Source of the DNA: Actinomycetes bacterium
GTDB lineage: Bacteria > Actinomycetota > Acidimicrobiia > Acidimicrobiales > Bog-793
Length of the DNA: 48,834 nucleotides
Direction: 5' to 3'
NCBI GenBank assembly: GCA_021796535.1
Contig: JAKABW010000003.1
Coordinates: 117,029-165,862, forward strand
A program made the translations under genes and the position numbers. Shown in pieces: positions 35,621 through 43,621 of the stretch (within the stretch, counting starts at the first letter, position 1; every line of letters begins with the position of its first letter). Under the pieces are notes generated by a model. It was not told the origin of the DNA. It worked only from the letters and a program-made list of their open reading frames with translations, and made no database searches.

Positions 35621-36130
35621 TTAATCTTGTCGGTTGTCAGACCAAGGCGTCACCATGGCCTCCAGAATATGCGATTCCACACCCTCCAGAGCAAGGGCTT
35701 CCAATACAAAGGACTTGTTGAATAAAATATCCGCCAAATCCAACAGCCCCGTCGTCAAGTCAAGTGCCGCTTCATGAGTAATAAGAATACTTCCGTCGTC
35801 ACCGTGGACTGATCTGTCCAGTTCCCGACATACGTGAATAAGAGCCTGCGCCGCATCGGAGAGTATCGGCGTAGCGGCTTCTTCGGCCTGGGTAACCAGC
35901 GAAGCTGCTACCGCTTGCAACCCTGCTTTGACTCTGAACGCTGTAGACGGCGACAATTTGACGGTTTCCCCAAAACCGCATCTCTCCGGTCTGATGCGGT
36001 TCAGTTCGCTGCTTGCGTAATTTGCGCCGTTCTTGCCTGCATTAAGGTCACCGTAAGTGCTTTTCAGGGCATTGGTGAGGTCTTTTATAAACGCAAGATC
36101 GTCTTTAGATTCGGAGTTATCTTCACCCAT
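35621..36130 (-). CDS. Hypothetical protein
   Basis: A 169-residue acidic, mainly helical protein with no recognised family. It begins MGEDNSESKDDLAFIKDLTN and has Ala/Leu-rich helical stretches (AGLQAVAASLVTQAEEAA) and a leucine-rich C-terminal part (LDLTTGLLDLADILFN). No signal peptide or catalytic motif. TTGACA on the minus strand (36161-36156) followed by TTATAT just before the ATG suggests a promoter. It lies 57 bp from the SCO1664-like gene and may belong to the same transcript. Confidence 0.52.
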   Translation of the reverse strand: MGEDNSESKDDLAFIKDLTNALKSTYGDLNAGKNGANYASSELNRIRPERCGFGETVKLSPSTAFRVKAGLQAVAASLVTQAEEAATPILSDAAQALIHVCRELDRSVHGDDGSILITHEAALDLTTGLLDLADILFNKSFVLEALALEGVESHILEAMVTPWSDNRQD

Positions 36131-36187
36131 ATATAAAGCCCCGCCTATTAGCCCTTGTCAACCATATTAGCCTAAATAAAAATATTT

Positions 36188-36886
36188 TTACAGAATTGGC
36201 CAAGGATAATAAAATCTTCCCTCCGGAGGGTTCGGAAAACGCTCGGCCGTAACAATATAAGCGGCTCTTTCCAAGGTTGCCTCAATCTCTTCTTCGCTGA
36301 GACACAAATGCATAAAGTCCGGCACATTCTCTAAGATCAAGTTAGATCCTCTTATGATTTTTTCCGGTATTTCTTCTCCAACAAAGTCCCACATGACTGT
36401 TCTCAGCTTTTCTTCGCTGTGAAAACAAAGTCCGTGATCTATGCCGTAAATATTTCCGTCGTCACCCAAAATCACATGATTGGCTTTCCTGTCGGCATTG
36501 TTGATCAACAAATCAAACCCACACAATAAGCGAAGAGAGGGAATATGGCTTTCTTCTTCCGACAGAGTAAAATAATTTGACGATAAATCGTTCGGAATAA
36601 ACCGTTGCAGTGACCCTACTCCGTAAGGTCCGTTTACCTCGACGGTTTCCGGCACAATACCAATCTCCAGATAGGATGACAGCTCATAAACGAGTATTTC
36701 TCTCCTGTATAACCCGGGGGGGAAATCAAAAAGCGGTCTTTCTCCGCTCAGAGGCTTATATATGGCGGGTCTTGAGAGTTCGTCCACGGATGCATTGCAC
36801 AGCAATGTCACATTGGAACTTTCTGGAATAATGCCCAACACAGAAAGCTCGGCTGCTTGCAGAAACTCCGTCCAGTTTACTTCCAC
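36188..36886 (-). CDS. SCO1664-family kinase-like protein
   Basis: A 232-residue protein of the actinobacterial SCO1664 family. It has the kinase-like sequence pattern: IYKPLSGERPLFDFPPGLYR (ATP-lysine region), REILVYELSSYLEIGIVPET, DLLINNADRKANHVILGDDG (catalytic-loop-like) and GIDHGLCFHSEEKLRTVMWD (metal-binding Asp). The family resembles PI3/4-kinase-like folds; the substrate is unknown. It begins at GTG and lies 20 bp after DUF3090, with the phosphatase gene first in the operon. Confidence 0.82.
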   Translation of the reverse strand: MEVNWTEFLQAAELSVLGIIPESSNVTLLCNASVDELSRPAIYKPLSGERPLFDFPPGLYRREILVYELSSYLEIGIVPETVEVNGPYGVGSLQRFIPNDLSSNYFTLSEEESHIPSLRLLCGFDLLINNADRKANHVILGDDGNIYGIDHGLCFHSEEKLRTVMWDFVGEEIPEKIIRGSNLILENVPDFMHLCLSEEEIEATLERAAYIVTAERFPNPPEGRFYYPWPIL

Positions 36887-36906
36887 CCTTCGACCAAACC
36901 GTTGCC

Positions 36907-37473
36907 TTAGCGTATGGGTGGTTTATGACCGTTGGTTCTCGGACAGGCATGTCCCCTGGGGTCAAGCGGGTATCCGCACAAAGGGCAGGGCGGCCTTCCC
37001 GCTTTTGCCAAAGCCGTACCCATAATTGCCAGAGCTGCCGCCTGCTCCCTGGTCAAGAACAACTGTGTTCTTCTTTCCATGTCAATGGCTTCGGAAAGCA
37101 TCTCCCATCCGGACGCTTCGTCGAGATTTGACTCCAAATCAAAGTTTTCGCGGGAAAAATCAATGTCTTCAAGAATTAAAAAGAATCCGTCCAACGCTGT
37201 GTCGTATGCCACCGCTATTGTTCCCACAACGAAATTGACTTCTTCGGTCGGACGGAAGGACGAGGAGTCGGTCTCCGGCAAATGTCCCGGTCTCGGTGCA
37301 TTCACAAGAAGCTCACCGATGCGGTCACAGAGCAGAATCACCTGTTGCTTTTCCATTTTATAGGTATATACAGCATCAACGTCTTCGCACTGTAAATAAA
37401 AGATCCTCTCGCCCACGGGACCAACGGTCGCAAAAGTAATCCAATTGGGCACGATGGGAGGTATATTCGTCAT
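36907..37473 (-). CDS. DUF3090 family protein
   Basis: A 188-residue member of DUF3090, an actinobacterial family without known function. It contains VGPVGERIFYLQCEDVDAVY, KQQVILLCDRIGELL, and LTREQAAALAIMGTALAKAG, and ends in a probable zinc ribbon PCPLCGYPLDPRGHACPR. It lies between the phosphatase (22 bp upstream) and the SCO1664-like gene (20 bp downstream), the order normally seen in Actinobacteria. Confidence 0.86.
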   Translation of the reverse strand: MTNIPPIVPNWITFATVGPVGERIFYLQCEDVDAVYTYKMEKQQVILLCDRIGELLVNAPRPGHLPETDSSSFRPTEEVNFVVGTIAVAYDTALDGFFLILEDIDFSRENFDLESNLDEASGWEMLSEAIDMERRTQLFLTREQAAALAIMGTALAKAGRPPCPLCGYPLDPRGHACPRTNGHKPPIR

Positions 37474-37495
37474 CTCATTGACCTGCTTAACACAA

Positions 37496-38191
37496 TCATT
37501 CGCCTTTTCCTTCTTTTTTTACATACTCCGTCAGGGCATCCAATTCGTGCTTATCCAATATATTTATTTGTGAATTGACGGATATCACAACTGTCTTTGC
37601 AGAAGAATACAGTAAAGCGCTGGTCGAAGTCGTGGAAACAATAAAATGATGAAAGTGCTCCAGACCCAAACCGAAACCTGCCGTCAAAGCCACTTTGATG
37701 GGATCGGCATGGCTGAAAGCAAGAACAGTCTTCCCGCCGTGAGTTTGCCGCATGTCCGCAACAAACGACGAAATGCGTTGTCTGACTTCTTCAAGAGATT
37801 CGCCCCCGGGAAATTGGAATTTTTCCGGATGGTTCATAAGCGATTTCCATTCCGGCAATTTTCTCAGCTCGGACAAAGGGGCCTGAGTCCACTCTCCGAA
37901 ATCACATTCGTACAGTCTTTCGTCAGGCACAATCGGAAGCTTGAGAGTCTCTGCGGACGGTCCGGCCGTTTCCATCGCCCGCTCCAACGGGGAAGAATAT
38001 ATACCGGCAATTGCCAGGTCGTCTTTTAACCGGATGCTGACCGCTGAGGCCTGCTTCGTCCCCTCTTCTGTCAAATGCAACCCCGGCGCTCTTCCGGGCA
38101 GCACTTCGCCGGTAGTGGCGGTTTTGGCATGACGGATAAAAACTACAGTCACCGAATCTTTTTTGTCATCGGAACTTGGTGCTGTTGTCAT
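37496..38191 (-). CDS. MSMEG_4193-family histidine phosphatase
   Basis: A 231-residue histidine-phosphatase (phosphoglycerate-mutase-like) protein. The catalytic pair R20-H21 is in VVFIRHAKTATTGEVLPGRA, followed by LHLTEEGTKQASAV, the acidic residue in SPLERAMETA, and the second histidine in LAFSHADPIK. RHA replaces the usual RHG. The family (TIGR03848-type) is found with DUF3090 and SCO1664-like proteins. The Streptomyces member of this locus is, to my recollection, ParJ, reported as a ParA partner; that link is not provable here. Confidence 0.85.
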   Translation of the reverse strand: MTTAPSSDDKKDSVTVVFIRHAKTATTGEVLPGRAPGLHLTEEGTKQASAVSIRLKDDLAIAGIYSSPLERAMETAGPSAETLKLPIVPDERLYECDFGEWTQAPLSELRKLPEWKSLMNHPEKFQFPGGESLEEVRQRISSFVADMRQTHGGKTVLAFSHADPIKVALTAGFGLGLEHFHHFIVSTTSTSALLYSSAKTVVISVNSQINILDKHELDALTEYVKKEGKGE

Positions 38192-38414
38192 ATCGCCTTT
38201 CTTGTTCTTCTTTTGAATACATTTGACTGCAACAGTACAAGATTAGCCAAATATTTCCCAGAGCGTGATTCAAGATTGCAACGGGGACGTACGGGCCTAT
38301 TGTCGGTCGTGGTTCCGTCTCAGAAAAACCTACGCCTCAAATATAATGTCCGGGATGACACTTCACCGAAAATAGCTTATAGGATTGGGTACACAAGGAG
38401 AAAAGAACAACCAT

Positions 38415-39149
38415 ATGACTGCAGTAAAAGTCGAAGACTGCAAAAAATGCGAAAGACTCGTAAAATTTCGGACGAAAATAGCCCTGGAAAAAAAACTTTG
38501 CCATCAAGACGAAGAGTACTGGGGAAAGCCTGTTCCCTCGTTCGGCGCTCAGGAAGCACCTCTTTTGATCTGCGGCCTGGCGCCTGCCGCACACGGCGGG
38601 AACAGAACCGGCAGGATGTTTACAGGAGACCGCAGCGGCGATTTTCTTTATGAAGCGCTCTACAGGCACGGCTACGCTAACCGACCGGATTCCAAAAACA
38701 GCGGCGACGGACTGATACTGAAGGAAGTTTACATAACGGCCGTTGTCCGTTGCGCCCCGCCGGACAACAAACCTTTGCCGGAAGAACGGGATGCCTGCAT
38801 GCAATTTTTGCGCCGCGAACTTCTGGAGATGAAAAACCTGAAAACAATTTTGGCATTGGGATCGTTTGCTTACGATGCGCTTTGGAAACTCCGAAACGAC
38901 CCGCCCTTCACAAACGACCCGGCGGCGGAAAAAACTTCTCCGTCTGCAAAACCGAAATTTCGGCACGGACTGGAGGTAGCGCTGGGGAACGAAATCAATA
39001 TGGTTTGCAGCTACCACCCCAGTCAACGTAACGTTTTTACAAAATTGCTGACCAAGGAAATGTTTGACGACATCCTGCTCAGGTGCCGCTCTATGTCCTC
39101 CCGGGAGGAGAGCGCGAAAATAGGCGCTGTCCAAAAATCTGATCCGTGA
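38415..39149 (+). CDS. Uracil-DNA glycosylase, family 5 (UdgB-type)
   Basis: A 244-residue Fe-S uracil-DNA glycosylase. The N-terminal C9-x2-C12 (VEDCKKCERL), together with RCAPPDNKPL and ERDACMQFL, provides four cysteines for a 4Fe-4S cluster. The active-site segment reads GLAPAAHGGNRTGRMFTGD, which lacks the polar catalytic residue of family 1 and 4 enzymes and is typical of family 5; the DNA-binding loop is SYHPSQRNVFTKLLT. It removes uracil and related bases from DNA. The start follows AAGGAG by about 14 bp; an upstream TTG at 38385 is less likely. Confidence 0.9.
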   Translation: MTAVKVEDCKKCERLVKFRTKIALEKKLCHQDEEYWGKPVPSFGAQEAPLLICGLAPAAHGGNRTGRMFTGDRSGDFLYEALYRHGYANRPDSKNSGDGLILKEVYITAVVRCAPPDNKPLPEERDACMQFLRRELLEMKNLKTILALGSFAYDALWKLRNDPPFTNDPAAEKTSPSAKPKFRHGLEVALGNEINMVCSYHPSQRNVFTKLLTKEMFDDILLRCRSMSSREESAKIGAVQKSDP

Positions 39150-39229
39150 ATGTGAGTCCGCCTGTTTGTGTTTTGAGTTTCCGGTTGATAATTTTTACGT
39201 TTCGCGGGAAAAGCTCTGGGTAAAGAAAT

Positions 39230-40366
39230 CTACGGCTTTACTGTGGGACGTACCTCGATCCGCTTTTGAAAATTTACTTCTCGGGCTGGACCTCTTTTTC
39301 TGCTTACCGCCGACAATTTATTCATCAGTTGCAACGCTGCGGGGTCTTCTCCTATGGGCTTGCGCACAATCAGGTTTTTGCTTTCCATATCGGATATGAT
39401 CCGTTCTCCCAAATCGCTCCTGATGACAGTCAGCGTCCAGTCAGCATACGCACCTATGCCGCCGGCTGAAATGTCGGCGTGTTCGGCGGCAAAATCGGGG
39501 CACATCAAGCAGCCTTCACGCGTCCAATGGTGTGCCTGCTTGAGTGGTACTTCGTGGTACCCGCCGTCTTCGGTGAATATCTGGAATACCCCTTTGATAT
39601 TCATTTTTTTGATCGTTTCTCTTTTGATGCCGTATTCGGCGTCAAAAAGCTCCTCGAAAATGGAGTCGTCGAATGTTTTGGAGCAAAGCAACCCCACCGT
39701 AAGAGCAAAACGTCTCGCAATCTTGCCGGCTCGGCGGGAGGCCATCGCTCCCGGCGCCGAAACCTGACATCCCATTCCCACTAAACCTATACGCTCCGCA
39801 CCGCTTGCGACGGCTTCCGGATACCCGTAGGGATTGGCACAGTATGTATAGCGGGAACCCGCTGCCGCCAATACCTGTTCACGTGATTTTGCCACCATGG
39901 GAACGGCTTTCCAGGTAGTGCCGTCACCTTCCAAGCCGGAAAGCAGGGCCGCGTCTATTATGTTTTCTTCCAGGGCATATATTATCAAAGCACTGACCAG
40001 GCCGCCGTCCTGTCCGTTGTTGCACAACTCTTTGTCAACGGCTTGGGTAAGGCAGACTTCCCGGTAGATGCCGGAAACTTCTTCCTCTTCACGCACTCTG
40101 CCCCTAAGGTAGGTGTCTATTTCCTCTTCCCAGGGACCGAACCTGGGACACGCCCGCGTGCACAAAGTGCACCCTTTGTCTCCGTGGGTACAGTCGGTCG
40201 CGCCGCCATCCTGCTCAAAATGGTACGGCTTATACGATCCGCTTTGCGAATCGTAACCCAGAACATCATGGGGACATGCAATGACGCAAGCCGAACACCC
40301 CGTGCACAATCCGGTCGTTACGACTTCCTCATAAAGGTGCTTCCAGTGCTTAATGTCTCTGATCAT
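39230..40366 (-). CDS. Coenzyme F420 hydrogenase/dehydrogenase beta-subunit (FrhB) family protein
   Basis: A 378-residue iron-sulfur flavoprotein. It has two 4Fe-4S motifs: C21-x2-C24-x2-C27-x3-C31-P and C59...C66-x2-C69-x3-C73-P. The FrhB domains follow with NGQDGGLVSALIIYALEENI, IGLVGMGCQVSAPGAM and EGCLMCPDFAAEHADISAGG. FrhB proteins move electrons between F420H2 (or other donors) and Fe-S partners through FAD. Its ATG overlaps the stop of the peroxiredoxin gene (ATGA), suggesting a functional pair. F420 use is inferred from the family only. Confidence 0.84.
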   Translation of the reverse strand: MIRDIKHWKHLYEEVVTTGLCTGCSACVIACPHDVLGYDSQSGSYKPYHFEQDGGATDCTHGDKGCTLCTRACPRFGPWEEEIDTYLRGRVREEEEVSGIYREVCLTQAVDKELCNNGQDGGLVSALIIYALEENIIDAALLSGLEGDGTTWKAVPMVAKSREQVLAAAGSRYTYCANPYGYPEAVASGAERIGLVGMGCQVSAPGAMASRRAGKIARRFALTVGLLCSKTFDDSIFEELFDAEYGIKRETIKKMNIKGVFQIFTEDGGYHEVPLKQAHHWTREGCLMCPDFAAEHADISAGGIGAYADWTLTVIRSDLGERIISDMESKNLIVRKPIGEDPAALQLMNKLSAVSRKRGPAREVNFQKRIEVRPTVKP

Positions 40367-40854
40367 TGGTTTTTGATTCCTTTGTCCAAAATCTCCCTGA
40401 GTGACGCAAGTACTTTCTCGGCGTGACCGTTGGCCCTCACGTTATAAAAAGCTTTGGCAATATTTTGGGATCCGTCGACTATAAACGTGGATCTGATGAT
40501 GCCTACGGTTTTTTTCCCGTAAAGGTTTTTTTCTCCGTAAGCCCCGTACGCTTTGGCCGTTGCGGAGCCTTCGTCCGTCACCAACCGAACTTTCAAATTA
40601 TGCTTTTCCCTAAAACGGCGGTGCGACGCCTGGTTGTCCGGCGAGACCCCGACCACGTCAACACCCGCTTCGGCAAAATCCGTTATCAAGTCGGTAAATT
40701 GGCAGGCCTCCGTGGTGCATCCGGGAGTATCGTCGGCGGGATAAAAATACAAAACAAGAGCTCTGTTCTCGTAATCGGACAGCTTTACAGCGTTCCCCCC
40801 GTCATCCGGCAATTCGAAAAATGGAGCTTTGTCGCCTTCGCTCAACTTAGACAT
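40363..40854 (-). CDS. bcp: Thioredoxin-dependent peroxiredoxin (Bcp/PrxQ type)
   Basis: A 163-residue PrxQ-type peroxidase. The peroxidatic C46 and resolving C51 are in the motif ADDTPGCTTEACQF, spaced by four residues as in the alpha2-type Bcp. Downstream family segments include VVGVSPDNQASHRRFREKHN and LVTDEGSATAKAYG. It reduces hydrogen peroxide and organic hydroperoxides in the cytoplasm using a thiol donor. The start is at MSKLSEGDKAP. The stop overlaps the FrhB-family gene by 4 bp. Confidence 0.94.
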   Translation of the reverse strand: MSKLSEGDKAPFFELPDDGGNAVKLSDYENRALVLYFYPADDTPGCTTEACQFTDLITDFAEAGVDVVGVSPDNQASHRRFREKHNLKVRLVTDEGSATAKAYGAYGEKNLYGKKTVGIIRSTFIVDGSQNIAKAFYNVRANGHAEKVLASLREILDKGIKNQ

Positions 40855-41104
40855 GCGCAACACCTATCTTTCTTTTACTTTACTACATATACCCTATCCG
40901 CACATTGTTGAAGCATGCTGCGGAATAAAGTATGTAAACGATACTTTTGTCACAAAAGTATTTTGACACATGGGTGCGGAACGAACAAAAAATACCTTTC
41001 CCGATATGATAAGTTTGACTGTAAGCCTTATGGGCTCTCCTTTCGTGGCAAAAAAGAAGTCATAATATTTATCTCTTCCTGTATCGTGTCTAACGGAGTC
41101 AAAA

Positions 41105-41821
41105 ATGGGTGTTTTCTTTAAACAACTGAGGGCCGGGGTCAATTTTGCGGCCGGCGACGCAGTCGCCAAACAAATGGCAAATTACGCTTACGTCATAGGC
41201 GACACCGCCACGGGAAAAGCTTTGATCGTGGACCCTGCCTATGCACCCGGAGAGCTGCTTGAGATCACCCAAAACGAAGGCTTTGAGCCGCAGGGGATTA
41301 TTCTCACACACTTCCACGCCGACCACGCCGGAGGCACGCTTTATGCCGATTCCCACCCTCCGATTCCCGGAATAAAGGAACTGCTCGAAATCGCCGCCGT
41401 GGACATACACGTCCAAAATGCCGAAGCCGAGTGGCTCGAAAAAACCACCGGCGTCGGAAAAGACAGTTTGCGTTTGCACGACAGCGGCGATCAAATAGAA
41501 CTGGGGAATACGAAAATAACTCTTATCCGCACCCCGGGTCATACCCCGGGAAGCCAGTGCATCCTGCTGGAAAACGCCATTCTGACTGGTGATACCCTAT
41601 TTTTGCGCGGATGTGGGCGAAGCGACCTGCCGGGAGCGGATCCGGGAGATCTATACGACAGTTTGCGCATGCTTGCGACAAAACTTCCCGCCGACATAAA
41701 AGTTTATGCCGGGCATGACTACGATAAAGACCCCTGCCAAAGCCTCTCTTCTCTGTTGCAATCAAATCCAGTTTTATGGGACATGCCAAAAGAAACCTGG
41801 GTTCGCAAATTCGGCGGCTGA
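41105..41821 (+). CDS. Metallo-beta-lactamase-fold hydrolase (glyoxalase II-like)
   Basis: A 238-residue MBL-fold protein. Metal ligands H69-x-H71-x-D73-H74 are in ILTHFHADHAGGTLY, followed by RTPGHTPGSQCILLENAILT and TGDTLF, and a terminal metal histidine in VYAGHDY. This is the arrangement of glyoxalase II and persulfide dioxygenase-like enzymes. Thioester hydrolysis or persulfide oxidation are both possible; there is no rhodanese domain. CGGAG lies 6 bp before the ATG, with TATCGT at 41082-41087. The stop is 24 bp from the convergent PatB gene. Confidence 0.86.
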   Translation: MGVFFKQLRAGVNFAAGDAVAKQMANYAYVIGDTATGKALIVDPAYAPGELLEITQNEGFEPQGIILTHFHADHAGGTLYADSHPPIPGIKELLEIAAVDIHVQNAEAEWLEKTTGVGKDSLRLHDSGDQIELGNTKITLIRTPGHTPGSQCILLENAILTGDTLFLRGCGRSDLPGADPGDLYDSLRMLATKLPADIKVYAGHDYDKDPCQSLSSLLQSNPVLWDMPKETWVRKFGG

Positions 41822-41845
41822 GCACGGAGCGCGATGCCGCTTCCG

Positions 41846-43045
41846 TCACGTATCCTGGGTTTTGTCGCAGTTGTCCGTTATGAAGACCCGCAGACGTTCC
41901 AATATCTCTTCAAGAATCGTTTTGGAAGTGGCAAAATTCACCCTTACGTGACCGGCGCCCGATTTTCCGAACGCCCGCCCGTCGGAAAGGAGCAGTTTTG
42001 CCCGATCTTTTACCGCTTCGGCAAGGTCCGTGCCGAAGTGCAGGAACCTCAAATCAATCCAAGCCAGATAAGTGCCTTCCGGCGTGACAAATCCCGCCTC
42101 CGGAAACTGCAAAGCCCATTCTTCCACCATATGCCTGTTTGTATCCAGAATCTGCATCACGGCATCCAGCCATGAGGCGCCTTCGGCATAGGCGGCAATT
42201 GCCGCTTCTATCCCCAGAGAATTTACCTCGCCTAGCAGGATTGAGGGAAAATTGCGAAAAGCATCAAGGAGGTCTTTGGAACCGAACGCCGCTTGTGCAC
42301 AGTGTAAACCGGCTATGTTGAATGTCTTGCTGGCCGAAGACAGGGTCACCGTGTTTTTTTCCAGATCTTTGTTTACCGTGGCAATCGGAATATGTTTATG
42401 ACCTTCGAAGACGAGATCGCAGTGAATTTCATCTGAAATAACTTTGATTGAATATTTTAAAGAAATTTCTGCCAAGAATGCCAGTTCGTCCTCGGTAAAA
42501 ACTTTACCCGTGGGGTTGTGGGGATTGCAGAGCAAAAGCACCTTCGGACGCTCTGCCGCCACCGTTTTTTCAAAACGGTCAAAGTCTATCGAATACCCTC
42601 CGGCGCCTTTCACGAGGTCAAAAGCGACAACCTGTCTCGATAAGTCCATAACGACATTAAAAAATGGCGGATAGGTGGGGGTAAAAAAAACTACCTTGTC
42701 CCCCTTTTCCGTAAATGCATAAATGCAGACAGCCATCGCCTGCACCACATCGCTTGTCAGCAGTACCAGGTCCGGATCTATTTTTAGGCCGTGCCTGAGA
42801 TCGTATCTTACGGCAAACAATTCGGCCAATTGCCTTGCATTTTTTTGGTCGGCATAACCCAAATCATCGCGACTCAAAGAGACAGACAGAACTTTTTTTA
42901 TTTCCGAAGCCACTTGAAAGTCCATATCGGCGACCCAAGACGCCAAAATATCGGAGTCGGCGGACCCCCACTTTGCGCCCCTCTTTTGGCGCAACTCTTC
43001 TGTCGTGACATCAGAAAAGCTGATGCCCGGCTCTCGATCTGTCAT
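41846..43045 (-). CDS. PatB/MalY-type PLP-dependent lyase (cystathionine beta-lyase)
   Basis: A 399-residue fold-type I PLP enzyme. N-terminal KRGAKWGSADSDILASWVADMDF is typical of MalY/PatB; further VVFFTPTYPPFFNVV, LLCNPHNPTGKVFTEDEL, VISDEIHCDLVFEG and the PLP-lysine region LSSASKTFNIAGLHCAQ. These enzymes cleave C-S bonds of cystathionine or cysteine conjugates. The start follows AGGAG by 7 bp; an upstream in-frame extension to 43099 is unlikely. Confidence 0.92.
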   Translation of the reverse strand: MTDREPGISFSDVTTEELRQKRGAKWGSADSDILASWVADMDFQVASEIKKVLSVSLSRDDLGYADQKNARQLAELFAVRYDLRHGLKIDPDLVLLTSDVVQAMAVCIYAFTEKGDKVVFFTPTYPPFFNVVMDLSRQVVAFDLVKGAGGYSIDFDRFEKTVAAERPKVLLLCNPHNPTGKVFTEDELAFLAEISLKYSIKVISDEIHCDLVFEGHKHIPIATVNKDLEKNTVTLSSASKTFNIAGLHCAQAAFGSKDLLDAFRNFPSILLGEVNSLGIEAAIAAYAEGASWLDAVMQILDTNRHMVEEWALQFPEAGFVTPEGTYLAWIDLRFLHFGTDLAEAVKDRAKLLLSDGRAFGKSGAGHVRVNFATSKTILEEILERLRVFITDNCDKTQDT

Positions 43046-43383
43046 TATCTCACTCCTAGCAATAGCCATTGTATACGGGTTGCCGTCCACAAAACGCACC
43101 GCAGCGACACCTGTTTGGCCGACAATTGTTATATTTACAACGCTTGAATCGGTGATCGATCAATACCAAAATTGCGTATTGTTCAAAGCGGCGGCATCAT
43201 GACCCTTATCACAAATAGCCCAAATATCACCCAATAAAATTTGCCTCCACGCAGAAAGGCCGATTTGGCGGAATTTTAAAGAAAAAAAATAAAAAAAATG
43301 ATTTTTAAGTGGTATAGCCACTACTCAATGTGATATATTGTCTTTAAGGTCGCAAAGAAAATGCCGACACTTAAGTAGGTGAG
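43046..43383. other. AT-rich upstream region of PatB and the leader ORF
   Basis: 338 bp with no supported coding gene. It contains the PatB promoter on the minus strand, an A-rich tract at about 43280-43300, an AGTGG / CCACT inverted repeat (43308-43322) and a TATATT hexamer at 43334-43339 that could be the -10 of a plus-strand leader transcript. An ACTTAAGT palindrome lies at about 43370. Confidence 0.4.
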
Positions 43384-43461
43384 ATGGACGTAGCTGATTT
43401 ATTTTCAAATCGGGACGATTTTATTTCCGTTACGCAAAGCCATACACCAAAAAAATATTGA
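43384..43461 (+). CDS. Putative 25-residue leader peptide
   Basis: A short ORF of 25 codons with a ribosome-binding-site-like AGGTG just before the ATG. The peptide (starting MDVADLFSNRDDF, ending SHTPKKY) has no run of a single amino acid as in classical amino-acid operon leaders. Its last codons contain the CACCAA hexamer (43445-43450) that can pair with TTGGTG just downstream, so its translation could influence the hairpins at 43471-43519. Whether it is translated is unknown. Confidence 0.35.
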   Translation: MDVADLFSNRDDFISVTQSHTPKKY

Positions 43462-43470
43462 AGAGCCCCC

Positions 43471-43519
43471 CCTATTGGTGGACACCAACAGGTCTAATCC
43501 CCCCTTAGACCTGTTGGTG
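43471..43519 (+). promoter_or_regulatory. Mutually exclusive hairpins, attenuator-like
   Basis: Segment 3, CACCAACAGGTCTAA (43483-43497), and segment 4, TTAGACCTGTTGGTG (43505-43519), form a perfect 15-bp stem with a C-rich 7-nt loop. Segment 2, CCTATTGGTG (43471-43480), can pair instead with the first ten bases of segment 3 (9 of 10 matches; the tight turn removes the last pair). Segment 1 is the CACCAA inside the leader ORF. An AT-rich tail (CCTAATTTATTTAT) follows segment 4. It lies about 100 bp upstream of the DevR-like gene. Confidence 0.5.
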
Positions 43520-43586
43520 CACCTAATTTATTTATACCACCTCTGTCAAGTTTTCTTTTCTCACTAAAAATGTGACTTACGGCCTG

Positions 43587-43614
43587 TTGCGACAACTGTC
43601 ACGAGTGTTATCAT
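43587..43614 (+). promoter_or_regulatory. Candidate promoter of the DevR-like gene
   Basis: TTGCGA at 43587-43592, a 16-bp spacer and TATCAT at 43609-43614, ending 7 bp before the ATG at 43622. There is no Shine-Dalgarno sequence, consistent with a leaderless start downstream of the hairpin region. Confidence 0.45.
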
Positions 43615-43621
43615 CTGTTTA

